64,000 nt of DNA from Platynereis dumerilii (GCA_026936325.1 JAPTHN010000004.1:34029776-34093775), one strand, 5' to 3'. Numbered from the stretch's first letter, positions 35,669 through 47,482 are shown. Numbers and translations are program-made. Notes: generated by a model not told the origin, from the letters alone.

Positions 35669-37990
35669 ACTAGATAAATTTTATGTGGAAAATCCCAGGT
35701 CCAGACCTATGTCTTGGACCTTATCTAAACATGTTTGGATTCTGGGTGTTTAAATGGCCCCAGCCGCATGACTTTCGGCCTGTTGGGCTTCGCGCGAAGT
35801 TTTCGTTTGCCAAAATCATCCTCCCCTTACAAAAATTAAAAATCTACGCCCCTGACAGGAATTCAAGCAATGATAACAAATTAACAAAATTTCGCAATTC
35901 TGGTCTTCATCGTGGCGTTCATGATAACTTCCAGTATGTGTGACACTGCATACTACCCGGAGAGGCAGATAACTTCTTAGATTGCTGTACCCATAATCAC
36001 AAGCACAGAGCACTGCAGCCAATTTGGAATCAGCGGGGAATATGGGCTGCTTTAGTTGCCTTGTAATTACAGGTGATCAAAGGATTAGTTTTCCTTTAAA
36101 AGAAACCCATTTTAATTCTGTAAGTTTCTAGATGTTCAGAAAGTTCAGTGTGTATTCAGATTTGTTAGAAATCCAAGTTACAGTGAGATACATGTGACAT
36201 TTTTGGTATCAAAGTACACTGTATATAAAAATTAAATATGATGCTGTTGTTGACACAGCTTTGAAAGTGATTAGAAATGCATCAAAAGGTGACTTACAGG
36301 TCTGTCATTAAGACAGATTTATATTTGCTTATCATGCATTTTTTTATTTGACAAGTGCAAAGCCCTGTTACTTTCCCTTTCATTTAACTTCTTGCTTCAT
36401 CCTAACAGGCATATAAAAATGTCTGACAGTTTCGGATCGCATTTATCTATACATATTTCAGTGAATCCCGTCAAACGAACTACTAGTCACCTTTTTGTTT
36501 TTCCTACCAGTACATCTTCTGGTGTTGGAAATACATTTTACATTTCTAACATCATAGTACTGTGCTGAATGCTCACTGGTTAATTTTGAGTAAGTTTTTC
36601 AATATAAAGACACTTTAACAGGTTCAAGATCAGATTTGTCTGCTATAACTATGGAATACATAAGCCCTATAGAGCCATTTGGCACAAAGCTGTCTTTTGA
36701 AGTTCTGGTGACAAGCTGCTTATCGTTGAATAGTCTTTTCCTTGGCATGAAAGCTTTTGCTGTTTTGCATGTAATGGTGGCTTTTTGGTGGATCCACCAT
36801 TCACTTCTGTTAAAAGCCAAGTAGAGAGATAGCCCAGAGATTGGTAGTGAATCCTTTAAAAGCTTGTCCCTGCCAATTCATTTGAGCTGAGTGACGAGAA
36901 TCATTGAGGGTTTCATATCTGGAATATGATTGTCCCGCTAGCTTACTATAGAGAAGACACGGGTAAGTGTTGCTGTTTTTTGTTTCCAGGTCATTTTATA
37001 AAAAAGCATAGTTTTTCATGCATTCTGTTTATTAATATTTGCTATATGATATCCTGACCAGACTTGATATTCAGGACAATCCAACAATTAAGTAAGTTGT
37101 GCCACAGTATTGGGAAAGTAAGTTGTTCAGAGAGAGAAATATTTTTTATTTTTTTAGACCAATTACAATTTACATGCTTGATAGTAATATTTTTTCATAT
37201 GTTTAAATAAGATATAATAAAAATTATGGTCAAGGAGGCAGCATCTAAGTCACTTGTGTAACGCTGCCGATGCTGCCACCTTTTGTATGTCACATAATTA
37301 GTGTAAAATATTCATGCAGGCATGTTTGAGACTGGTCACTTCATTGTGTTTGAATGTTTAACAGGTCAAAATTTAAGAAAGTATAGTTTATGAAGATATT
37401 GGACAAGGGGTAGACTGGGAAGAGGGAATGAAAAGATGATAAGAAGTGAGAATGAGTGAAACCATGAATGAATGTAATGATTTTAGGAGTTGGCTTGCTA
37501 TGTAGAAGTCGCTCAGTTAAATCAGTGGAGACTTTAAGGAGAATGATAAAAAAAAAAATATATATAGGTAGATAATAAAATAAGGGTAAGGAGACCCAAA
37601 GATAATTAAGATAATAATTGATAGTATCAAGAGTTATTACATACATAACAGTTAGAAATGGAACAGTGACTTGTGTATAGATTGATTAGATGCCTTTTGA
37701 CATAGAAAGTAAAACCATATTCACTATGAGTACTTACTTTATCAATGATGCTGGCTTCATTTTTATTGAGGAGTAGGGGGAGCTTATATCTGACATTGAA
37801 TTCAGCATACTTATGTTTAATTCTAGGAATTTCATATCTAGAATGGCGCGTCAGATGGGTATGGGTAGGTTGATTAAGATAATCAGTATCAAGAAAAATA
37901 ATCAGTATTGTTCAGCTACTCTCATTTCAAGAAAATATTGTATATCACTAGCTGTTCCTTCAAAAAGATGATTTGTGTTATGAGCATATG
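35669..37990. other. No recognised gene
   Basis: At 35845-35855 'ctacgcccctg' looks like the tip of a decayed DNA transposon. The 73-residue minus-strand frame at 36599-36820 has no family signature. Otherwise AT-rich and featureless. Confidence 0.4.
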
Positions 37991-38100
37991 CACTACCCTT
38001 CAAAAGTATGAATACACAAGGAAAAGTGAGGATTCTTTAAAAATACTCAAATTTTAATGCAATTTTTATTTCATTCCAACATCAAACTTCAAATCCAAAT
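37991..38100 (+). mobile_element. Possible Tc1-like transposon end
   Basis: The sequence 'cactacccttcaaaagtatg' resembles, from memory, a terminal repeat common to animal Tc1-like elements. No matching opposite end or transposase was found, so this would be a lone relic end. Confidence 0.3.
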
Positions 38101-39825
38101 TAAATGAAAGACCTGTAGTATAATCTGAATGATTAAATATCTTCTAGAGAAAAAAACGAAAGCAATGAAACCAGATTACATCTAACGACAGAAATATCTA
38201 CAAGTACATACTTCTTAGCCACTGTGAACCAGATCATTATAATTTTATTAATCAATGCTACGTCTAGAGTTCAACACAAAATAATGTATGACTACCACAG
38301 CATGAAGGAAGAATCAGCCACTGCTTTACCCTTTACATCTTTGGCTTCCTCCAAATCACGTCGTATCTTAAGCCAACACAACTTCAAACTCCGACCCCGT
38401 TGTGTTTCATTTCTTTGACATTATACCCCGTTTGCTAATTGAAATTAAATTACCAGGTGTCTTAACAGAATTCTTAATATGAGATAAAGTTATGGTGAGG
38501 AGCCAAAGGTAGTTGTGATGACATTTGGGCTGCAGAGGAGAAAGGGGGGCAAAATAGGCAAACAGTGGACTTCTGACAGGACATTTTCTTATTTCATTTG
38601 ATTTGTCCTATGGCTAGTGACTGAGAAATGAAACTTTCAGTTCTCATTACATCAAGCTTTTTTAAATGACAAATTATTGAGTCTCACCACTGTACTTTAT
38701 TTGATTCCAGTCAAAAAAATAACACTCCATTCTACTAACTGACAAGATGCATCACTTCAAGGAAGCTGCATTGCCTAAAACTTAAGGGTAGCCATCGCAT
38801 GGCTGAGAAGCCACAATCTACTTCAAAGTTAGTTGTCTTTTTCCTTGGTGGTGAATAATTAATGCTGTTATTTTGTGCTTGTGTTGTTAATCCGCTAAAT
38901 TTTTTGATTATTCCTGGATAGGTCACAAGCTATTTTTTGCGGGCATTGTCCTCTTTTCACAGAAACATTGAAAAAGGATAATGAGAGAAGGATTTCAAAC
39001 AGGACTAGTGCTAATCAGTCATCTTACTTTATCCATCATATTGCACAATTCATTGAAAAGTGCACTCTAAGCAAGGGTGGTCAAGATGACAACTTTAGGG
39101 TGGTAATTCCTGGTGCCCAAATCGACTACTCCTTGAGTCAAAATTACTAGAAGGTTGTCAATGTGACAAATATTGGATTAGTAAACGGCACCACTCTGGT
39201 AATCAAAGCAACTGGATGGTGATCAAATTGACTACCTTTCGGACACTTACATAGTCAGCATATCTACATTGTACACTGCCCAGTCAATACTGACTACTAT
39301 GCAGCGGGTTGTGCAGGGAAATAAAGTATAATGAAAGGAAAAAGAAAAGGTATAGGAATTGACAGAAATAGTAAGATGTGAGGATAGTAGAGGATAGGTA
39401 GGAATAAAGTTGAGTGTCCAGCTGGTTTCCTCCCTTCATGACAAGACCAATCCGGCCCCAGTGGCTGCATGAGGGATACAAGTACCCCTCTCCAGCACAC
39501 CTCAAGTCACTCACTAGGGGATAGTAATTTTGATTATGATAGAATAGTCAAAATGATTTACCGGGAAGTCAGGACCAAATTTTTGTAACCTACCCTACAG
39601 TAGTCATAAACTAGTCACAGTGACAACCAAATGTTTAGAGGGTGCCTGTAATGTTTAGCCGTACGTTAGTTAAGCACACCTGGCGCCAGCATGAAGTTTT
39701 ATTTGTGTTTTCATACCTGTGTGGATTTTCTGAACAACATGTTTGCATATCCTGGAGGATTTTGCAAGCAAACTTGTCAGCATCTTATATAAAAAAAACT
39801 TGTCTGGATTGTCAAATAAACATTG
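38101..39825. other. No recognised gene
   Basis: Open frames on both strands at 39284-39514 and 39642-39987 lack domains; the latter overlaps the arm of fold-back C. Confidence 0.4.
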
Positions 39826-41944
39826 ACACAGCGAGCTTGAACAAACTTTGGGGTTAAAAAAATTGACCAAGAAAACGATTAGCGCAGTGATGTAGAGGAA
39901 GGTCAGACGAACATTTTGATGTATCAAACGAAAAAATCTGTTGGGAATTTTTTGAGAAATTTGAGTTTTAAATTTTTTATTTATCACACCCTATTTTTAG
40001 AATGTAATCTCCATGAAAAAAAGATCAAAACTGTCCATTTTTCCTGTTAGGTAATATCTAAGATAAAATTAATTATTCAGAAGTAAAAATGTGCTGACAT
40101 TGTCTCTGCAAAAAGTATGTAGGGTAATGCTCTTTGAGTCGGACACTTTGGGGGTGACACCTTGAGTCGGACACTATTTTTGGGGCTATACTGACTAATT
40201 GAGAGCTTCTCCATCAGTATATTTGGTACCAATGCGTAGCCCAAGATCTCTTTTGTCCACTCAAAAAGTATCAGCTTAATATGAACATTTTTAGTGCGTT
40301 TTTCAAGACTATAAGTATGGGGTAAAAACCCGTTTTTCTCACATATTTTTGTCATAAAATCGTGTATTTTAGTGAATTTTAGCCAGATTTGAAGGATCCT
40401 TTGCCGGCCTATAGTATTGATGTGACACCAGTTTATGTGTTATTCAATTAGAAGGAAGCTTTGCCCATTATTTGATCAAATATGAGCTCTTTCAGATGAA
40501 GGGAAGGCTCTAAATCACCTGTATCTTTCAGTCATGTTTTTACAACACAGCTGTCCGACTCAAAGATACCCTCTGTCATTTTTTATTTCAGATATTTAAC
40601 CACAAATTCAGTTCTTGTGTTGTGCCAATTGTAAATTTTTTGTTAGATTTAGTAAGAACGCTTAATTTGAGGCCCTGGCTGACAATCAATAACTCATAGG
40701 CCAAACAAGATATCACTTTTTTAAAATACACAGAATCCAAGTGTCCGACTCAAAGAACATTACCCTACCACTTCATGCAGACTGACAGGGTGTGATAAAC
40801 CTATAACAGCTAACATTTCTGGCTAAAGGCCTGAAAAAATGTTTGCAATACAAGGTTGTGTTAGTTACATAATTCTGGTAAATAATTTTAGCAAATTTGG
40901 TCTCATCATCTCATTTTTACAGGCTTTGTTGAGTTTTTTGTGCATTTTATCACAAATTTTGCCACCGTGAAACAAGCATTTCATAACAATGTGAAAGGAT
41001 AGACAAAGTTGAGTAAATCATCAGAAAATGCATATATAGAATGTTTGAAGTATCTGCTTCACTATGAAGTTGAATCCCCTGATATTACACGAAAAGTCTT
41101 TGCAATTGGACAAAAAGACAAAAATAAGATAAGATAAACAGTAATATTCATACTTAATGTATTTTGAGTACTTAAAATGGATGTTGGGTGTTTAATGTTG
41201 ATGTTGGTTATCTGTCATCCTAAATCAATCAATCTTTAATTGTATAGAACAACAAAAACAGCATAAATTCAGTAAATTATGTGAAAATGTAGTTAATACA
41301 AACAGGTACAACTATTGCACATTAAGACTGCAATGTCAAATTATTTTACTCCATACTTAACAAAATGCTTCCAAACATTATATCTATGCATTTTCTGATG
41401 ATTCACTCAACATTGGCTACACTTTACATGGTTGCAAAAGTATTTGTTTCACAGTGGTAAAATTTCATAAAAAACACAAAAACACCAATAATACACCATA
41501 GAGTTCAAAAGTGAGGTAGATTCTACTACAATTATTCATCAGAATGATGAAACTGAGGACAAGCTGGAAAATAAACATATTTTATAAATTTTCTGAGAAA
41601 TGTTTACTGTTATAGGTTTATCACACCCTGTCAGTCTGAATGAAGTGGTACATACTTTCTGCAGAGACAATAACTACATATTTTTACTTCTGAATAATGA
41701 TTTTAATCTTAGATATTACCTAACGGGAAAAATGGGCTGTTTTGATCATTTTTGTATGCAGATTCCATGCTAACAATAGGGTGTGATAAATTACTAGTTT
41801 AAAACTCAAATATCTCAAAAAATTCCCAACAGATTTATTCGTTTGATACATCAAAATGTTTGTCTGACCTTCCTCTACATCACTGCGCTAATCGTTTTCT
41901 TGGTCAATTTTTTTAACCCCAAAGTTTGTTCAAGCTCGCTGTGT
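39826..41944. mobile_element. Fold-back element C with about 570-bp arms
   Basis: Left arm 39826-40119 plus 40768-41045. Right arm 41944 back to about 41380. Landmarks in the left arm: ACACAGCGAGCTTGAAC, 'gattagcgcagtgatgtaga', 'ttttgatgtatcaaacgaa', 'tattcagaagtaaaaatgtg' and, after the nested insertion, 'gacagggtgtgataaaccta' and 'aatcatcagaaaatgcata'. All occur complemented in the right arm. The loop is about 330 bp. Without its nested insertion, C is about 1.47 kb. No transposase was recognised and the target duplication is unclear. Confidence 0.8.
40122..40765. mobile_element. TA-targeting inverted-repeat element nested in the left arm of C
   Basis: The ends are GGGTAATGCTCTTTGAGTCG then GACAC on the left, and the complement of GGGTAATGTTCTTTGAGTCG then GACAC on the right. 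TA flanks lie at 40120-40121 and 40766-40767. The opposite arm of C keeps the empty site 'gtatgTAccacttcat' (complement of 41641-41655 region), proving insertion at a TA with TA duplication. The motif GAGTCGGACAC or its complement also occurs internally (near 40173 and 40553). Non-coding, 644 bp. Confidence 0.85.
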
Positions 41945-42079
41945 TGACCATTCTCGAATATTTAGGTCTTGAATATTTTTTAACACAACTGCAGAATGCC
42001 CAAGAAATGTTTTTTGTATTCAAAGATGAATATTGCGGCTGAGGAAATACAAGATATTACACAATTTGGTTGCTTTTTG

Positions 42080-42205
42080 TCCTTCGGATGAGCCGTTAAA
42101 TTGGCTGCCCCTTGGGTCAGTGTTTTCTCTGGGCAAGTAAATTATCCATCACATTGGGAAAAGTGTAAAATGTTGAAGACTCCCGCTCTCTTTCCCAACC
42201 GGGCC
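42080..42205 (+). mobile_element. 5'-truncated SINE, same 3' domain as the 1.7-kb SINE
   Basis: It shares CGGATGAGCCGTTAAAT (against CGGATGAGACGTTAAAT), 'cagtgt', 'gggcaagtaaa', 'atc-atcacattggg' and 'actcccgctctctttccca' with the complement of 1697-1850. The tRNA head is missing. The 137-residue frame running through it (42101-42514) is therefore not taken as a gene. Confidence 0.65.
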
Positions 42206-43309
42206 AACCCATCAATCTATCTAGCTATCTGCCGAATTCATGATGCAGGTACAATGGTACCACAGTTGCAAAAGTATATATATATACATGGTCACACAAC
42301 CTATTGCTTTGGCAATCACATTTCAAGTGTGAACTCTGTTGACCTGAGGTGCGAAACAGGTGATTATAACAAACAGTCAATGCCAAACAATGCTAAACAA
42401 GATAATCCAGCCTGCTATTTTGTAACAGGGCCTCTTGAAACACTGTCAGAACATAAGAATATTTGTCAGAGTCATGAACTATTTGCCAAAGAAAATCTTA
42501 ATTGGACATTTTAACATCCATTTATTGACATGGGACTATCTACTTACTAAACCTTCATTGCAAGGGATATACCTGGAGAGGGCAAATTCAACATATTGCC
42601 CCGTAGATGATATAATGCAAGGTAAGAGATTAAAATTCTCCCAAAACCATGTCAACACAGAAAACTTTGCCAATTTACCTGGCAATTTTGAAACCCTTTA
42701 ATTCAGTAACAAAGAAATCTGAAGGTGTACTTTTGCAAAGATATAGCCAATAATGACTACATAGACAGTTCTGCATGGTGTTATGTTGCTGACAACAATT
42801 AGATTTAAAGTAATTTGGCTTTTTTTGAGACATGTGCTTTTCTCAAGACATTGTTATGATCAAACAGGAAGTGCAACAACAGTGCCACCTTACCTACACA
42901 TGTATATAGAAGCAATTGCTGCTCTTTTCAAAAGTTTAGACTTGTCCCAAGCTGGTGAAATCGGGCCAGAAAGTCCCTGCATTGCATTGATTCATCACAG
43001 GCAACTGTGAACGACAAGAATTGCGTGGTAATTAAATCACCTATGAAAAAAAAATTCAAACACACTCAAAGATCTGTAACGATAAAGAATGTTGGTTACT
43101 GAGCTGTAATTTTGCACAGGAATATGACACCAACAAGATAAGCCAAGGAATTAGTGCAATCCAGTAAGTGACACAATCAAATTAAATAGGTAAGGAAAGA
43201 TTAATTCTGTGATGTCGCTTTTATTCAATTTGGAAGACTGATAAGTTCTCCAATGTAAGACACACTTAGCAGGTTTCCATTACAAATTAATTTAGGCAGC
43301 CCTGTTGCT
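42206..43309. other. No recognised gene
   Basis: Frames at 42435-42701 and 42783-43010 have no domain. Confidence 0.4.
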
Positions 43310-43400
43310 GATAAACACGACCTAATCCTGACAAATTGAGTTCGGAGAAGTCATCACACCATAATAGTGGAAACATGACTAATGTTGACATGCATGTACC
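43310..43400 (+). repeat. Dispersed repeat, matches 12091-12195
   Basis: See the entry at 12091 for the shared landmarks; same orientation, only a few mismatches. Confidence 0.7.
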
Positions 43401-43636
43401 CAATAGTAGGCAAAGACAGGTTGGGTGTCATGATGTTTTACAATTTGAGAAATTGTACATTTGTTTGATGATTACATTGCATCCTGTAAGTTAGTAAAAC
43501 AGGTGATATTTTGCCATTGCAATAGAAGCATGAATTCCCACCTGATTACTGCAAAACCTATCAGGTCATAAAGGCCAATATTTGAGACATGTAGGTTAAC
43601 AATGGCTTCCAATTTTCTTTGCGGTACTCAGAGTTA

Positions 43637-44449
43637 TGGCTAGTTCTCACGGAGACGTAACAGAGGGTTCTTGTCGCGTCGCTTCTTGCTTTTCCAGGAA
43701 AGAGGGAGGTTTTTAAACTACATTCAACAATTCGGCGACGCTATTTTCGTCTACGGCGCTTCTTAAACTTCCTCGCCAAAAGTTCCTAGAAATCACGTGA
43801 CCTTATGGTGAAGCAAGAACTTGCTTCACGAAAGATTAAACCGGTTGAATCTTTGCGAAGGAAGAAACCACGATGCAAGAGACCAGAAAGCCCCCCAAAA
43901 TGATTGGGCGAAGTTAGAGACAGCTTGGGCGAAGTTAGAGACAGGTTGGGCGAAGTTAGAGGCAGGTTGGGCGAGGCTACTTATCATTGAGTCAATGGAA
44001 CTTTGGCGAAAAAAGAGCACAACTCGCCGACACAAACAGGCTGTTGAAACGCCGAAACAGCTACTTGCTTCACCGTAAAATGTATTTGCTTGGGCGTAAT
44101 TGAAGATTAGGATGAAGTAAGAGGATGCTAGGGCGAAGCAACAGCATGCTAGGGCGAAGAAAGAGACTCCTTGGGCGAATCTAGTTTAACATTGAAGCAA
44201 TGGAACTGCGTCGAGGCTCCTGACAACTCGCCGACACAAGTCTCTTCTTGCCTCGTCCGTAATTACGAGCGATTTGGCGTAAAAAACGAGTGCCTCGTCG
44301 TAATAGGAACCATCAACGACGATTTATAAGCTCTAATTGATTATATAATTGTCCAAAAATGGCTTGAAACGCCGAAAGTAGGCGAAACTTGAGTTCCTGG
44401 CACCTCTACAACTTCGCCGTCACTTAACCACTCTCGTGAGAACTAAGCA
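43637..44449. mobile_element. PIF/Harbinger-like non-autonomous element, copy 1 (813 bp)
   Basis: Inverted ends TGGCTAGTTCTCACG and TGCTTAGTTCTCACG; 3-bp target duplication TTA at 43634-43636 and 44450-44452. A TWA 3-bp duplication is the hallmark of PIF/Harbinger. The interior is richer in GC than the surroundings, with a perfect hairpin GTGAAGCAAG/CTTGCTTCAC (43809-43830) and a 21-bp tandem (43904-43977). The 85-residue frame made from that tandem (WAKLETAWAKLETGW) is repeat-derived. Confidence 0.85.
43904..43977 (+). repeat. 21-bp tandem repeat, about 3.5 units
   Basis: The unit is ttgggcgaagttagagacag plus g. The same array recurs in copy 2 at about 44745-44818. Because 21 is a multiple of three it yields a periodic peptide, which explains the tempting open frame. 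Confidence 0.85.
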
Positions 44450-44477
44450 TTAGGTGTCGGTCAAAATCTTTCAGTAA

Positions 44478-45290
44478 TGGCTAGTTCTCACGGAGACGTA
44501 ACAGAGGGTTCTTGTTGCGTCGCTTCTTGCTTTTCCAGGAAAGAGGGAGGTTTTTTACCTACATTCAACAATTCGGCGACGATATTTTCGTCTACGGCGC
44601 TTCTTAAACTGCCTCGCCAAAAGTTCCTAGAAGTCACATGACCTTATGGTGAGGCAAGAACTTGCTTCACGAAAGATTCAACCGGTTGAATCTTTGCGAA
44701 GAAAGAAGTGGTGAAGCAAAAGACCAGAAAGACCCCCAAAATGATTGGGCGCAGTTAGAGACAGCTTGGGCGAAGTTAGAGACAGGTTGGGCGAACTTAG
44801 AGGCAGGTTGGGCGAGGCTACTTATCATTGAGTCAATGGAAATTCAGCGAAAAAAGAGAACAACTCGCCGACGCAAACAGGCTGTTTAAACGCCGAAACA
44901 GGCACTTGCTTCACCGTAAAATGTATTTGCTTGGGCGTAATTGAAGATTAGGATGAAGTAAGAGGATGCTAGGGCGAAGCAACAGCATGCTAGGGCGAAG
45001 AAAGAGACTCCTTGGGCGAATCTAGTTTAACATTGAAGCAATGGAACTGCGTCGAGGCTCCTGACAACTCGCCGACACAAGTCTCTTCTTGCCTCGTCCG
45101 TAATTACGAGCGATTCGGCGTAAAAAACGAGAGCCTCGTCGTAATAGGAACCATCAACGACGATTTAGAACCTCTAATTGATTATATAATTGTCCAAAAA
45201 TGGCTTGAAACGCCGAAATTGGGCGAAACTTGACTTCCTGGAACCTCTACAACTTCGCCGTCACTTAACCACGCTCGTGAGACACAGGCA
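44478..45290. mobile_element. PIF/Harbinger-like non-autonomous element, copy 2 (813 bp)
   Basis: Same length as copy 1 and a few percent different. The left end is TGGCTAGTTCTCACG; the right end is 'cgtgagacacaggca', slightly degraded. Its own target duplication is TAA at 44475-44477 and 45291-45293. Different duplications show two separate insertions, only 22 bp apart after TSDs, in the same orientation. Confidence 0.85.
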
Positions 45291-45535
45291 TAAGTGAAAC
45301 ACAAGCCCAATGTTATTTCAGTGGGAGGTGCGTTTCACTTACTTATTCAAGACTTTGGCCCATACCTAACTCAAAATTCAGCAAAAGAAAACTGACAGCC
45401 ATTGTTACCCCACATGCTTCAATTATCAGTCTTTATGACCCAAAATGTTTTCTTGTCTTCGGAGGAGAATGCAAGTTGGTGGAGGATTGCAGCAATGGAA
45501 AAATATCACCCACTTCACTAACTTACAGGCGGTAC

Positions 45536-46096
45536 TGTATATGTACGTATGTTGAATGGGCCATGACTGACTATACATCTCTGGAAAGTTTATTTTCTTG
45601 TGAGTCAGACTGACTTTAAAAAAGTAATCTTTTTTACAAAATGAGGTTCTGAGGCACCAAAAACATTGGGAAAACAGGTGATTGCATGCCAATGGCTACA
45701 GACATCTTGTTCTGGTTTCCGCTTTAGTGATATACCCTAATTCCTACGAAAGCCTTAACAGCTTACATTTTGTTTTTCTCTGGATGTACCAGCCAAGACA
45801 AACAGATTGAGGGAAGATTGAAGACAGTCGGTGATAAGGAGTGTGGAAATCATGACAAATCAATTTTGATTCTTGATTGTACATTGTATATGTGTATTGC
45901 ATCTACTATCAGTCCACTGCAATGTAGGAACAACATTTGTGGGGAGCCTTCCACAATAACACAGCTCAGTTCAGCCATAGAACAGCATCCATGGGCAAAG
46001 ACAAGCAGAACATTGCCAAAGTTCCCATGCCATAACATTCTCTGGTGTTGGTGACCAGTGATGATTGGTGATGAGAAGATCGTGATCCTGGCAGAT
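45536..46096. other. No recognised gene
   Basis: Overlapping frames on both strands at 45770-46054 and 45850-46038 lack domains. Confidence 0.4.
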
Positions 46097-46326
46097 CATA
46101 GGCGTATCGGAGGGGGGGGCAGGGGGGGCGATCGCCCCCCCAAAAGTTTGGGAAACAGTAAGATTCGGGCAAAAAGGCTAAAAAATTCGGGCAGATGATT
46201 AAATAATCACTATCGGAAATTAATGATTTCCAGGCAATTTCATTTGAAATGGTACTAAATCTAGATCTTGAAATTCGGGCAAATGTCGCTCGCCCCCCCA
46301 AAAATCGCGCGCGCCATACGCCTATG
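46097..46326. mobile_element. hAT-type MITE, 230 bp
   Basis: The inverted ends CATAGGCGTATSGG sit between 8-bp flanks TGGCAGAT (46089-46096) and TGGCAGCT (46327-46334), a hAT-like duplication with one mismatch. The subterminal sequence has G-runs and 'cgatcgcccccccaaaagtt'. Related copies follow at 46447 (inverted) and 47172. Confidence 0.75.
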
Positions 46327-46446
46327 TGGCAGCTACCCAATTCATTCAGGGATATCCAGGGTCTTTGAGTTGCCCCCGGCAGAGAACACTGGATACAACC
46401 CACCTCCATTTAATGTCTAATTCATAGGTCTACGGCTCGCACGATC

Positions 46447-46625
46447 TTTTTGGGGGGCGAGCGACATTTGCCCGAATTTCAAGATCTAAATTGAATAACA
46501 TTGCAAATGAAATTGCCTGGAAATCGATAATTTTCAATAGTTTTTATTTAATCATCTGCCCGAATTTTTTAGCCTTTCTGCCCGAATCTTACTTTTTCCC
46601 AAACTTTTGGAGGTGGGGGAGGGTA
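46447..46625 (-). mobile_element. Inverted, truncated copy of the 46.1-kb MITE
   Basis: Shares 'gcgagcgacatttgcccgaa' then 'tttcaagatcta', 'gaaattgcctggaaat' and 'atctgcccgaattttttagc' with the complement of 46150-46300. It lacks the terminal repeats. Confidence 0.8.
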
Positions 46626-47171
46626 AAATGTTTAGGACAACTCTTTCTCCCATCTCATCAAAATCACTTTGGCTGGAAGTCTCTAACATCTATCTATGTA
46701 TCAAAACATAAGCACAATGATCACCATAATATGGATTCACTTGTCTTTCAGACCGAAGAATGAACATGAGAATGTTGAGTCTAATTATAATAAAATTGTA
46801 CAAACGTTATAACATAATGTTCAACTTTGGTCACGCACTTGGTTGACATAGCTGCACGAGTTGCATACCTTAAATTCAATTAACCGCATTACCTACTGGC
46901 AGGTGGTTGACTTGATAAGCTGATTAGGCAAACATGACTACATGTAATTGGGTCATTTCTGCCATTGGGCAGGGGCGTATCTAGAAATGGCCTCTTAGCG
47001 TTTCCTATCTCTTCCCAATGAACCCCCCCCCCCCAAATACGTCACTGCCACTGGGGACAATTCAAAAGGCTTGTTGTTGTAGTGTAAGTAAATCATTACC
47101 TTTCGGCTTCTATAAATACATATAGTGGTTAATTGTGCTTTTTCTGTGTATTTGTATAATATTCTATAGCA

Positions 47172-47400
47172 TAGGCATATATCGGGCAGGGGGGCAGGGC
47201 GATCGCCCCACCAAAAGTTTAGAAAACAGTAGAAATTCGGGCAAGTAGGCTAGAATTTCGGGCAGATGATCAAACTAACATTATTGAAAATCAATGGTTC
47301 CCAAGGCATTTTATGATAAATGTCATGGCATTTGGATTATGAAATTTGGGCAAACGTCTCTAGCCCTCCCAAAAATCTGCTTGCCGCACCCCTATTTTTA
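47172..47400 (+). mobile_element. Diverged third copy of the 46.1-kb MITE
   Basis: Starts 'cataggcatatatcggg', has 'ggcgatcgccccaccaaaag', then 'aattcgggcaagtaggcta' and 'ttcgggcagatgatcaaa', and ends near 'gcacccctattttta'. More diverged than the other two; no clear target duplication. Confidence 0.75.
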
Positions 47401-47482
47401 TGGTGACCAAGCTCATTACCCGACACAAACTTCAACTACATTTTCTTGCTCTGCCAGATTCTTAAGTTGTTACATTTTAATA

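Larger units (their letters stand above)
43483..45529. mobile_element. Palindromic MITE R, complete copy, interrupted twice
   Basis: The left arm starts CCTGTAAGTTAGTAAAACAG with 'gatattttgccattgca'. The right arm ends with its complement ('tgcagcaatggaaaaatatc' then 'actaacttacagg'). The core is a hairpin of 'aagtgaaac' against 'gtttcactt' around 'caagcccaatgttattt'. Removing the two Harbinger-like insertions leaves about 415 bp. Partial copies lie at 50.08-50.37, 54.60-54.88 and 63.18 kb. Confidence 0.75.

Noticed and set aside
42101-42514. 137-residue plus-strand frame
   Set aside because: It begins inside a SINE tail and shows no domain.
43821-44889. Frames with WAKLETGW repeats in the Harbinger-like copies
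   Set aside because: They come from a 21-bp tandem; the second copy's frame ends differently and there is no transposase motif.
43637-45290. Simple tandem duplication of the 813-bp segment
   Set aside because: The copies have different target duplications (TTA and TAA), and empty target sequence exists in paralogues, so two insertions explain it better.
45966-46409. 147-residue minus-strand frame
   Set aside because: Most of it is the 46.1-kb MITE read in antisense.
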